Shown here: positions 1-9,336 of the stretch, one piece after another
How positions within the stretch are numbered: the stretch's first letter is position 1
Layout: the number at the start of each line of letters is the position of its first letter
NCBI GenBank assembly: GCA_963805405.1
Contig: CAWDUC010000001.1
Span: 186,001-250,000, forward strand
Reading direction: 5' to 3'
From: JAEUMG01 sp963805405
GTDB taxonomy: Bacteria; Pseudomonadota; Alphaproteobacteria; Rhizobiales; Aestuariivirgaceae
Length of the DNA: 64,000 nt
Program-made: the position numbers and the translations under genes
The notes under the pieces: model-generated
The model's database searches: none
Told to the model about the DNA's origin: nothing
What the model saw: the letters and a program-made list of their open reading frames with translations, nothing else

Positions 1-1355
1 GTGGCAAGCCATCCCGTCCTGTTACCCAATGGCGAGCGGCACAATGCGTCATAGATAATCCAGCCCGCCGCTATACCGCCTACCGAGATGGCAATCGCCT
101 GCCAGGGTTGCAGCGGCATCACTGCGGCGTCGATCAAATAGGTGCTGGCGTTGAAGTAATAAAGCGCGATGAGCAGCAGGAAGCCCGACACCCAGGTGAG
201 ATAGGCCTCCCATTTGAACCAGATCAGGTGATCGGGAAGCTTGCCCGGCGCGGTCAGATATTTCTGCACATGGTAGAAGCCGCCGCCATGCACTTCCCAA
301 GCCTCGCCCCCGACACCGGACGGCAGCCCTGGCCGCTTCCGCAGCGAGAAATCGAGCGCGATGAAGTAAAAGGACGTCCCGATCCACGCGATGCCGGCAA
401 TGAGATGCGCCCATCGCAGGAGGAGGTTCGGCCATTCGCCGTCGAATGCTCCGGCGCCGGTCAACCAGTAGGCGAAAATCAGCGCTCCGAAAATGATCGG
501 CAATGTCCAGGCGATCTTCGACAAGGGATCGCCCACTTCATGCCGCACCAGGAAGTGCCTGAGTGCCGCACCCCCGACCACCACGGCAGCGACCACCAGC
601 CAGAGATGCCCATGATTGGTCAGCATCGGATAGTGGTTGCTGACCATGAATAGCAACACCGGCAAGGTCAGATAGGTATTGTGCAACGACCGCTGCTTGC
701 CGATCGCTCCAAGCTTTGGGTCTGGCGCTTCCCCGCGCAGCAATGCCGCGGTGATCTTCCGCTGGTTCGGGATGATCACCATGAAGACATTGGCCGCCAT
801 GATCGTCCCGATGAGGGAGCCGACATGGATCAACGCACCCCGGCCGGAATAAACGAAAGAATAGAAGGCGGTAGCAAGCAGGATCAGCGCAAGGACGCAG
901 CCCGCCAGTATTTCAGGCCGCTTGCCCAGTGGCGAGCGGCAAAACATGTCATAGCAGAGCCATCCGATCGCGAGGCTCGCGACCGAAATTGCGATTGCCT
1001 GCCAGGGCGAGACAGCCATGACGGCCGGATCGATGAGATAGGCGTTAGCGTTGAAGTAATACTGCACAACGAGCAGCAGAAAGCCCGAGACCCAGGTGAG
1101 ATAGGCCTCCCACTTGAACCAGGTCAGATGCTCGGGAAGTTTCGCCGGCGCGCTGAGATATTTCTGAACGTGATAAAAGCCGCCGCCATGCACTTCCCAC
1201 GCTTCGCCGGCGACGCCATCGGGCAGGCCAGCACGCTTTCGCAATGAGAAGTCCAAGGCGATGAAATAGAAAGACGTGCCGATCCAAGCGATGCCGGCCA
1301 CCAGATGCCCCCAGCGCAGCAGCAGATTGAGCCACTCGGCGATGAACGGGTCCAT
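1..1355 (-). CDS. puuD: Urate hydroxylase PuuD-type membrane protein with a tandemly duplicated membrane domain (C-terminus outside window)
   Basis: Oxidises urate to 5-hydroxyisourate at the inner membrane, the step before UraH. The ATG at 1355 opens a frame that stays open to the window edge (451 codons visible). Residues 1 to about 300 match the hydrophobic N-terminal domain of PuuD, with landmarks FYFIALDFSLRKR, EVHGGGFYHVQKY, FKWEAYLTWVSGF, and a histidine-rich SNHYPMLTNHGH stretch near residue 240. Known PuuD proteins continue into a cytochrome c domain. Here a second copy of the membrane domain starts near residue 303 in the same frame, offset by 300 residues and roughly three quarters identical by eye. 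I translated the junction base by base and found no stop. Whether a heme domain follows lies beyond position 1. It is the last visible gene of the purine cluster, 70 bp after the BMP protein. Confidence 0.88.
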   Translation of the reverse strand, partial: MDPFIAEWLNLLLRWGHLVAGIAWIGTSFYFIALDFSLRKRAGLPDGVAGEAWEVHGGGFYHVQKYLSAPAKLPEHLTWFKWEAYLTWVSGFLLLVVQYYFNANAYLIDPAVMAVSPWQAIAISVASLAIGWLCYDMFCRSPLGKRPEILAGCVLALILLATAFYSFVYSGRGALIHVGSLIGTIMAANVFMVIIPNQRKITAALLRGEAPDPKLGAIGKQRSLHNTYLTLPVLLFMVSNHYPMLTNHGHLWLVVAAVVVGGAALRHFLVRHEVGDPLSKIAWTLPIIFGALIFAYWLTGAGAFDGEWPNLLLRWAHLIAGIAWIGTSFYFIALDFSLRKRPGLPSGVGGEAWEVHGGGFYHVQKYLTAPGKLPDHLIWFKWEAYLTWVSGFLLLIALYYFNASTYLIDAAVMPLQPWQAIAISVGGIAAGWIIYDALCRSPLGNRTGWLA

Positions 1356-1425
1356 CCCTATCCCTTGTCGTGAAAACGCCTGCCGCAAGACATCCCGCGG
1401 CAGGCGTAATGCGCAGTGCCGCGAT

Positions 1426-2494
1426 TTACTGCGGCAATTGATCGTCGATGCCCTTCACGTACCAGTTCATGCCGAGAATATCGCCATCGGGCAGCGGCTT
1501 TCCGGCCTCGCCGACAGTCGAGCCATCCTGCTTGGTGATCGGACCGGTGAAGGGTGACACCTTGCCGGTCTTGATCGCTTCGGAAGTCTCTGTCGCCATC
1601 TTGGCGACGTCATCGGGCATGTTGGTGAAAGGCGCGATATTGACAGTTCCTTCCGCCATTCCGTCCCACGACGATTGCGACTTCCAGGTCCCGTTCAGCA
1701 CATCATTGAGGCGCCGAACGTAATATGGCCCCCAATTGTCGACGATAGCCGTCAATTGCGCCTTGGGCGCGAATTTGATCATGTCGGAAGCCTGGCCGAA
1801 ACCTTGCTTGCCCTGCTCCTCGGCGACCTGCAGAGCGGCCGTCGAGTCGGTGTGCTGGACGATGATGTCGGCGCCCTGGCTGAACAGCACCTTGGCGGCG
1901 TCCGCTTCCTTGCCCGGATCATACCAGGAATTGACCCAGACGATCTTAACCTTGAAGTCGGGATTGACCGACTGCGCGCCGAGCATGAAGGCGTTAATAC
2001 CGGCAACGACCTCGGGGATCGGGAACGAAACGATGTAACCCGCCACGCCGGTCTTCGACATCTTCGCCGCGATCTGGCCGATCACATAGCGGCCCTCGTG
2101 GAACTTGGCATTGTAAGTCGTAACGTTATCGGCCGTCTTGAAATCCGGTCGCGTGTTCGAACTTCACATCGGGATACTTCTTCGCGACTTTGAGGGTCGG
2201 CTCCATGTAGCCGAAGGATGTGGTGAAGATGATCGCACAGCCCTCACGCGCCAGGCGTTCGATGGTACGTTCGCTGTCAGCTTCGGTTACGTTTTCGACA
2301 TAGATCGTCTCGACCTTGTCGGCCAATTCCTTCTCGGCCGCCTGCCGGCCCTGGTCATGCTGGTAGCTCCAGCCAAAGTCGCCAATCGGGCCCACATAGA
2401 TCCAGCACGCCTTGATCTTTTCGGCAGAGGCCGATGCCGCGCCTGCGCCGAGCGCAAAGGCGAGAATCGCCGCCGATAAGAACCACTTCTTCAT
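1426..2494 (-). CDS. BMP-family ABC transporter substrate-binding protein (frameshifted)
   Basis: Periplasmic binding protein of the Med/BMP family, which binds purine nucleosides or related ligands and feeds the permeases encoded upstream. It starts at ATG 2494 after a strong AGGAGG site. The signal peptide is MKKWFLSAAILAFALGAGAASA. The N-terminal lobe includes WIYVGPIGDFGWSYQHDQ and the C-terminal lobe includes VNSWYDPGKEADAA and GADIIVQHTDS. The reading frame breaks near 2140. One extra T in a TTT run turns the expected GFKTADN into GFQDGR plus a stop, and the +1 frame continues with NVTTYNAKFHEGRYVIGQ. Without that base the product is about 355 residues, normal for the family. The substrate is inferred only from the xanthine dehydrogenase, UraH and PuuD context. 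Confidence 0.85.
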
Positions 2495-2582
2495 TTTCTG
2501 TCCTCCTTGTTCACCCATTTCCTGAGCGGCTTTTATCTTATAACCCGTCCCGCCAGCCGCCCTGGCGCGATGGGGTCTTATA

Positions 2583-3477
2583 TCATCGATCAGGCACGAA
2601 TGGCTTGCCGAGACAAGCCGGTGTATTGGCGCGCATCATCGCCCGGTTTCCGGAGATGACGACCAGCGCTATCACGGTGACCAGATAGGGCAGGGCTCGA
2701 CAGGAATTGCGATGGAATTCCCAGTCCGAATGTCTGCACCGTGTAGGATAGGATCGAGATTGCGCCGAAGAGATAGGCGCCGATCACCGCCCGCCACGGC
2801 AGCCAAGATGCGAAGACGACCAGGGCAAGTGCGATCCAGCCGCGTCCGGCGGTCATGTTCTCCACCCATTGCGGCGTGTAGGCGAGCGATAGATAGCCTC
2901 CCGCAAGCCCGGAACAGGCTCCGCCGAACATCACGCAGAGATAGCGGACCGCGATGACATTATAGCCGAGCGAATGCGCCGAGACATGGCTGTCGCCCAC
3001 GGCGCGGATGATGAGGCCCGTCTTGGTGCGAAACAAGACATAGGAAATGGCCACGAGCGGTCGAGAGATAGATCGCGCCGAAGAGGAGGGGGATGAAGGG
3101 ATCGATCCCTGCGATGCTCCACAATTTGACGCCTGGCTGGCCGACGAAGCCTTCGCCGATCAGTCCCGAAAGACCGATGCCGAGAAGCGTCAGCGCCAGC
3201 CCGGTTGCAACCTGGTTCGAGACCAGCGTGAGCGTGAGAAACCCGAAGAGCAGCGCCATCAGCACACCGGCGGCGATTGCCGCGATCAGGCCGACTGCGG
3301 CTGAGCCGGTATAGAAAGCGGCGCCAAACCCGCACACCGCCCCCATGATCATCATGCCTTCGACGCCGAGATTGAGTACACCGGAACGCTCGACCACGAC
3401 CTCGCCCACCGCGGCGAGCAGCAATGGCGTTGCGGCGGTCATGATGGTCAGCGCGACGGCATAGAGCACATGTCCAT
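2583..3477 (-). CDS. ABC transporter permease, BMP/nucleoside type, second subunit (frameshifted)
   Basis: Inner-membrane permease of the branched-chain/ribose-like permease family, partner of the gene at 3483-4565. Recognisable blocks are VVVERSGVLNLGVEGMMI and GIGLSGLIGEGFVGQPG in the first half, and ISYVLFRTKTGLIIRAVGD in the second. The frame breaks about three times. The first break is just after the start: ATG 3477 has a GGAG site, but one base is missing before LYAVALTIM. The second is near 3055, before VAISYVLF. The third is near 2697, an extra C in CCC, after which LPYLVTVIALVVISGNR runs to the stop at 2583. With corrections the product is close to 300 residues with 8 to 9 membrane segments. 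A GTG at 3469 is the alternative start if the first break is not real. Confidence 0.8.
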
Positions 3478-3482
3478 GATCG

Positions 3483-4565
3483 CTACTCCGCTGGCTGCAC
3501 AGCGGCCGCATGGCGCGGCTCGAAGCGGATGCGATAAAGGATGAGTGTATCGCAGGCGAGAATGGAAAATAGCAGGATGCCCTGGAACACGCGGGCAATC
3601 TTGTCTGAAATTCCGAGCGAAATCTGCACCGATTCACCGCCGATATAGCTGAGCGCCAAGAGCAGCCCCGCGAATAGGACGCCGATCGGATTGAGCCGGC
3701 CAAGGAACGCGACGATGATCGCGGCGAAGCCGTAGCCTGGCGAAATTTGCGGCTGCAATTGCCCGACCGTGCTGGCGACCTCGGTAATTCCTGCAAGACC
3801 CGCAAGGCCGCCGGACAAGAGGAAGCAGAACATCACCATCTTCCCGCGCGAGAAACCCGCAAACCGCCCGGCCCGCGGCGCGTTTCCGGCAACACGGATT
3901 TCGAAGCCTTTCAACGTCTTGCCCATCACGAAGGCAAGTGCGATCACGGCAATCAATGCAAAGAGGCAGCCGAGATGAATGGCTCCGCTAATATTCGGCA
4001 GCAACTGCCAGCCTTCGAAAGTGATGGATTTCGGGAAGTTAAATCCTTGCGGATCGCGCCACGGCCCCCGCACAACCCAATCAAGGAAGAGCTGCGCCAC
4101 GTAGACAAGCATCAAAGAGGTCAGGATCTCATTGGCGTTGAAGCGGTTCTTGAGATAGCCGGGGATGGCGCCATAGGCCATGCCGCCAAGAATGCCGAGT
4201 ACCATCATGGAAATGAGCGTCAACGGCGATTGCCAGTCGGGAAACAGGATCGGGACTGCACTGCCTGCAATGGCACCCAGCGTGAGCTGCCCTTCGGCAC
4301 CGATATTCCAGACATTCGCCAGGTAACAGACCGAAAGACCTGCGCCGATCAATACCAGCGGCGTCGCCTTGACGATCAATTGCTCGATCGACCACACGGT
4401 CGTCAACGGTTCAATGAAGTACACGTAAAGCGCTGCAAAGGGATCGAAGCCGCGCAATGCGAAGATGATGCCGCCGAGAATGACTGTCAGGCCAAGGGCA
4501 ATGAAGGGCGAGCCGATCGCCATGAGCGTCGAGGCCTCGCTGCGTTTCTCAAGCACTATGCGCAT
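3483..4565 (-). CDS. ABC transporter permease, BMP/nucleoside type, first subunit
   Basis: Intact 360-residue inner-membrane permease of the branched-chain/ribose permease family. About nine hydrophobic segments are visible, starting with FIALGLTVILGGIIFALRG. Family landmarks are GLSVCYLANVWNIGAEGQL, GILGGMAYGAIPGYLKNRF and LTSLMLVYVAQLF. The start ATG 4565 overlaps the end of the ATPase gene by 17 bp, and the stop lies just before the second permease, which implies one polycistronic message with translational coupling. Two unequal permeases plus one double ATPase and one BMP binding protein is the usual composition of nucleoside or purine importers of this family. The exact ligand is not readable from sequence. 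Confidence 0.88.
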   Translation of the reverse strand: MRIVLEKRSEASTLMAIGSPFIALGLTVILGGIIFALRGFDPFAALYVYFIEPLTTVWSIEQLIVKATPLVLIGAGLSVCYLANVWNIGAEGQLTLGAIAGSAVPILFPDWQSPLTLISMMVLGILGGMAYGAIPGYLKNRFNANEILTSLMLVYVAQLFLDWVVRGPWRDPQGFNFPKSITFEGWQLLPNISGAIHLGCLFALIAVIALAFVMGKTLKGFEIRVAGNAPRAGRFAGFSRGKMVMFCFLLSGGLAGLAGITEVASTVGQLQPQISPGYGFAAIIVAFLGRLNPIGVLFAGLLLALSYIGGESVQISLGISDKIARVFQGILLFSILACDTLILYRIRFEPRHAAAVQPAE

Positions 4566-6097
4566 GGCGAGCCTCTTTCACTTCATGCGCGCCCGCCATC
4601 AGCAAGCCGATCTTCTCCGCCGACATCTGACCCGCCGGATGGGCTTCGGAAAGCTCGCCGCGCGAAATGACGGCAATGCGGTCGGAAACTTCGAAGATTT
4701 CATCGAGATCCTGGCTGATGACCAGAACCGCCGAACCGTCACGCGCGAGATCGATGATCGCCTGCCGAATGGTTGCCGAGGCGCCGGCATCGACACCCCA
4801 AGTCGGTTGATTGACGACGAGAATCCCGGGCTTTCGGTCGAGTTCGCGGCCGATCACGAATTTTTGCAGGTTTCCCCCCGAGAGCGAACGCGCTTCGGGG
4901 TCAGGCTTACCCTTGCGCACGTCGAAGGATTTACTGACTCGCCCGCTGACTTCGGTGGCACCGGATTTCTGAACGATGCCCGATTTGACGAGCGTCTCGT
5001 CGGAGGAATGCCGGGTCAGCACGACATTGTCCGACAGGGTGAAACTGGGCACTGCGCCATGACCCAGCCGCTCCTCAGGCACGAAGGCAGCGCCTCGGTC
5101 ACGCCGCTCGTTAATACCCAATCTGCCGCTCGGCACATCGTCGATCAGAAGCATGTCAGCGCGGTGGAGTTCGCGCTCGCCCGACAGCGCATCGAAGAGT
5201 TCCGACTGGCCGTTGCCGGCCACGCCTGCAATGGCGATGATTTCGCCGGCACGCACTTCGAGCGAGATATCCTTGAGAGCGACGGAAAACTGCCCCTCCG
5301 GAGGCAGGCTCAGATGATCGAGCCGCAATCTGGCATCACCGATCTTGTGCTTGCGTGCCGATTTGACGATGTGGATGTCACCGCCGACCATCAACCGCGC
5401 CAGGCTCGCCGCCGTCTCGAGCATGGGATCGACATTAGCCACGACCTTTCCGTGCCGGAGGATGGTTGCATTGTGGCAGATGCGTTTCACTTCCTCGAGT
5501 CGGTGGCTGATATAAAGCACGGCACAACCCTCGCGGGCGAGCCGCGCCAAAGTCCGAAAAAGCTGGTCGGCTTCTTGCGGCGTCAACACTGCCGTCGGCT
5601 CATCCATGATCAGCAGCTCGCGGCTCCTGCAAAAGGCAGCGCACGATCTCGATGCGTTGCCGTTCGCCGACCGAAAGATCGGCCACCACCGCATCGGGTT
5701 CTAGCGGCAGGCCATAATCCTTGGAAACGCGGCTGATACGCTCCGAGAGCGCTCGAAGATCAAAATCCCCAGGCATGGCGAGCGCAATGTTTTCGGCGAC
5801 CGTCAGCGCCTCGAACAGCGAGAAATGCTGAAACACCATGCCGATGCCGAGCTTCCGTGCCGCAGCCGGATTGGGGATCTGGACCGCCTGGCCTTTCCAG
5901 CGAAACTCACCGGAAGTTGGCTGCAAAGCCCCATAAATCATCTTCACCAGGGTCGATTTCCCGGCGCCATTCTCACCCAGAAAAGCGTGAATTTCCCCCG
6001 GTTTGATCCTCAGCGTCACATCGTCATTGGCGCGGAGCGTCCCGAACACCTTTACGATATGCAACGCCTCCAGCAGATATTCGGGTTCCCCCGTCAC
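4549..6097 (-). CDS. ABC transporter ATP-binding protein with two fused nucleotide-binding domains (frameshifted)
   Basis: Energises the BMP-type importer. The first domain has a canonical Walker A (GENGAGKST), a signature in the region LSVGERQRIE and Walker B at LLIMDEP. The second domain has the degenerate Walker A region GVAGNGQSELFDALSGE, signature LSGGNLQKF and a Walker B-like LVVNQPTWGVDAG in which the usual D-E pair is replaced. This pattern is typical of sugar and nucleoside importers with one weak ATP site. The frame breaks near 5620, where one extra base turns LLQEPELLIMDEP into LLQEPRAADHG plus stop. Corrected length is about 515 residues, the usual size. The start ATG 6097 overlaps the xdhC stop by 4 bp. 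Confidence 0.87.
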
Positions 6098-7026
6098 GCC
6101 CGTGCCCCCTGTTCCAGCTTGTCAGGTTCGCGGTGATAAGGCGTCCGGTCAATATCGGCTTTGAGCTTTTCATCAAGTAACAGCAATTGGGCGGCTGTCG
6201 CCGCAGCGATAACCGCCGGTTCTTTCGAATGAATTCCGGGTAGCCCGATGGGGCAGATCAAGCCCGCAATGCGGTCTTCCGGCACGCCCGCTTCGCGCAA
6301 TCGCTTTTCGAACCGTGCTCTCTTCGTGGCGCTGCCGATCAGGCCGACATGGGCAATTGCAAGATTGCGTAGAGCGGCGTCGGCAATCGCTAGATCGAGG
6401 GCATGGCTGTGGCTCATGATGAACACGAAGCTGCCTGCCGGTGCACTCTTAAGCTCAGAAACCGGATGAAGAGCCTCAACCGGTGTGACATTGCCGGGCA
6501 CCGTACGGGGGAATGCCGCCGGGCGCGGATCGACCCAGATGACCTCGAATGGCAGCGGCGCCAGCGCCAGCATCAGCGCACGGCCGACATGCCCGGCACC
6601 GTAGAGATACAGCCGGCGCGTTCTCTCCCCAAAACTCTCAATGACATCAAGCCCCTGGACGCGCCCCTTGATTGAGAACGGCCCCTCGGCCTCGCGTTCT
6701 GCCAATCCTCGGATCGTCGACAGCGTGCTGCGGTCGAAGCTCTCAATGGCAAGTTGCACACGGCCGCCGCAGCACTGGCCAAGTTCAGGACCAAGCGCAT
6801 GACTGGAAAACCTCACTGCCGCCCCGGAGACGAATTGCGCCTGGGCAAGAGCAATGGCCCGCCATTCCAGTGTCCCGCCGCCGATCGTGCCGTGAAAACC
6901 TTCGGGGGTTACAACCATGCGCGCCCCGGCATCGCGCGGCGCCGACCCTTCGGTCTTGGCGACTGACACCAGGGCGCAGCGTCCATGCGCTTCCACGGCG
7001 GCGAGGACTTGCGCCCAGACTTTCAT
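6094..7026 (-). CDS. xdhC: XdhC, molybdenum cofactor chaperone for xanthine dehydrogenase
   Basis: Cytoplasmic 310-residue protein of the XdhC/CoxI family. It holds molybdopterin cofactor, helps its sulfuration and inserts it into the XdhB subunit. The N-terminal CoxI part carries AKTEGSAPRDAGARM and GTIGGGTLEWRA. A cysteine pair follows at GPELGQCCGGRVQL, and the C-terminal Rossmann-like half begins at LYLYGAGHVGRAL with a later HVGLIGSATKRARF. It overlaps xdhB upstream and the ABC ATPase downstream by 4 bp each, so enzyme maturation and transport genes appear to be one transcript. The frame is intact and the length is normal. Confidence 0.94.
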   Translation of the reverse strand: MKVWAQVLAAVEAHGRCALVSVAKTEGSAPRDAGARMVVTPEGFHGTIGGGTLEWRAIALAQAQFVSGAAVRFSSHALGPELGQCCGGRVQLAIESFDRSTLSTIRGLAEREAEGPFSIKGRVQGLDVIESFGERTRRLYLYGAGHVGRALMLALAPLPFEVIWVDPRPAAFPRTVPGNVTPVEALHPVSELKSAPAGSFVFIMSHSHALDLAIADAALRNLAIAHVGLIGSATKRARFEKRLREAGVPEDRIAGLICPIGLPGIHSKEPAVIAAATAAQLLLLDEKLKADIDRTPYHREPDKLEQGARA

Positions 7027-9336
7027 GCCTTCATGGCCTTGATCGCGCGCATGATCGCTTCCGGCGTCGCGGGTGCGTCCAAAGGCGGGATTTTGCCCGG
7101 TTTTAGCCCGGAAATCGCATTGAAAATGGCCGACCAGACGGCGATTCCCAGCATCAAGGGCGGCTCTCCGACGGCTTTTGACCGGTAGATCGTGTCCTCG
7201 CGATTACCCGAGGAATTCATAGAGCTTTACGCGGAAGTCCTCCGGCACGTCCGATGCACACGGGATCTTGTAGGTCGAGGGCGCATGGGTCCGAAGCCGT
7301 CCATGCGCGTCGAATACCAACTCCTCCGTGGTGAGCCAGCCCATGCCCTGGACGAAAGCACCTTCGATCTGGCCGATGTCGATCGCCGGATTGAGGGAAT
7401 GTCCGACATCATGAAGAATATCGACGCGATCGACGCGCATCTCGCCGGTCAAACGATCGATCGTCACCTCCGCGCAGGCCGCGCCATAGGCGAAATAGAA
7501 GAACGGTCGCCCTTTGACCTTTTCACGGTCCCAGACCACCTTCGGAGTCGCATAAAACCCGGTCGAAGACAGCGAAATACGCGCAAAATTCGCTTGTTTT
7601 GCGAGATCCGCGAAGGCGATGCTTTGATTGCCGACAATCACCTGGCCATTCTCGAAACGCACCCGCGACTTGGCGACCTTCCAAGTCTTGGCGGCAAAGT
7701 CGACCAAGCGTGACTTGATGGTGACAGCGGCATTCAGTGCCGCCATGCCGTTAAGATCGGAACCGGATGATGCCGCGGTCGGCGAAGTATTCGGAACCTT
7801 GCCGGTCGTTGTCGCCGTGATTTTCACGTGACTGACGGGAATGCCGAACTCTTCGGCGACGACCTGCGCAACCTTGATATAGAGCCCCTGCCCCATCTCC
7901 GTGCCGCCGTGATTGAGATGCACGGAGCCATCGGTATAAACATGAACAAGCGCACCGGCCTGGTTCATATGCGTAAGCGTGAACGAGATCCCGAATTTGA
8001 CCGGCGTGAGAGCGAGACCCTTGCGCAGAAAGCCTTCAGCCCGATTGTAATTTTCGATCTGCTTCCGGCGCTTTCGATACTCGCTTGAGCGCTCCAGTTC
8101 TTCGACGAGTTCCGGTGCGATATTGTCTTCGACCCGCATGCCGTAGGGCGTGACGTCGCGCCCTTCGCCATAGAGATTGCGCTTGCGAACGTCGAGCGCA
8201 TCTAGTCCTAGCTTCACGGCGATCGCATCCATCATGCGTTCGCTGAACATCATGCCTTGCGGCCCGCCAAAGCCACGGAAAGCGGTGTTCGAGACCGTAT
8301 GTGTCATCAGCCGCCGTGAGCGGATACGCGCGCTCGGGTAGAAATAGGCGTTATCGGCATGAAACATCGTGCGGTCGTTTACGCCCTTCGAGAGATCTGC
8401 CGAATATCCGCAGCGCCCGAGGAACTCGACATCGACGCCATCGAGCCGGCCCGTCTTGTCGAAGCCGGCGGCATAATTGATCCGGAAGTCGTGGCGCTTG
8501 CCGGTCATGATCATGTCTTCGTCGCGATCGAGCCGGCACTTGGCCGGGCGGCCGGTGATCCGCGCGGCAAGAGCAGCAAGTGCTGCCCATTGCGCGGCCT
8601 GGCTCTCCTTGCCGCCGAAGCCCCCACCCATCCGGCGGCATTCGCAGACCACCATGGCATCGGCGACACCTAGCATTTTCGCGACGATGTGCTGGACTTC
8701 TGTCGGGTGCTGGGTGGAGCAATGGACAGTCATGCCGCCATACTCCTCAGGGACGGCAAGGCTGACCTGCCCCTCGAGATAGAAATGCTCCTGTCCGCCG
8801 ACAAGGAAACTTTCCTCAATACGATGCTGTGACTTCGCAATTGCGGCCGTGGCGTCGCGCCGGTTGAACTCATAGGATTCAAGAACGTCCGTCGTCTCCA
8901 TCGAAAGGGCGTCATCGACGGTGACCGCCGGCTTTTCCACTTCGATTTCGACTTTACCCAGACGCGCCGCGCGGCGGCCGGCTTCGCGAGTTTCGGCAAC
9001 GACGGCGAATACAACCTGGCCATGAAACATGATCTTGCCGTCAGCAAGGATCGGATCATCGCCGATCGAAGGGCTGCAGTCGTTCTTGCCCGGAATATCG
9101 CCAACGGTTAGCACGGCGAGCACACCCGGATGGCGGCGAACCGCGTCCAGATCGACTGACTTGATCAGCCCGCGTGCGCCTTCCTTAGCAAAACCGGGCA
9201 CCACATGGACGAGGCCCTCGGGCTCGCGCATATCGTCGATGTAGATGGCGGTGCCCTGCACGTGCAGCGCGGCGCTGTCATGAGCCAAGGCCCGGCCGAC
9301 CACCTCGGTATCGAGCCGCCGGCGGGCAATCACCAT
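7023..9336 (-). CDS. xdhB: Xanthine dehydrogenase, molybdenum-binding large subunit XdhB (frameshift near C-terminus)
   Basis: Carries the molybdopterin active site that oxidises hypoxanthine and xanthine to urate. Landmarks are the N-terminal alpha/beta hammerhead (HVQGTAIYIDDM), GGGFGGKESQ of the Mo site, FRGFGGPQGM and GGTEMGQGLYIKVAQV. Near 7207-7209 an extra C in CCC stops the frame at 7204 after VKLYEFLG. The shifted frame continues GNREDTIYRSKAVGEPPLMLG to the stop at 7023. That tail contains the GEPP glutamate known as the catalytic base in bacterial xanthine dehydrogenase, so an enzyme ending at 7204 should be dead. Corrected length is about 770 residues, normal. It overlaps the xdhA stop by one base and the xdhC start by 4. 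Confidence 0.93.

Noticed and set aside
1..1355. PuuD duplication as an assembly artefact
   Set aside because: The two copies differ at about a quarter of residues and at many synonymous sites, so they are not the same read or region counted twice.
108..1557. Long plus-strand open frames opposite the first two genes
   Set aside because: They are antisense to well-recognised PuuD and BMP protein sequence, have arginine/histidine-rich composition typical of shadow frames in GC-rich DNA and no ribosome sites.
4465..5736. 423-codon plus-strand open frame
   Set aside because: Lies wholly opposite the ABC ATPase gene, whose motifs are clear. No family resemblance in the plus-strand translation.
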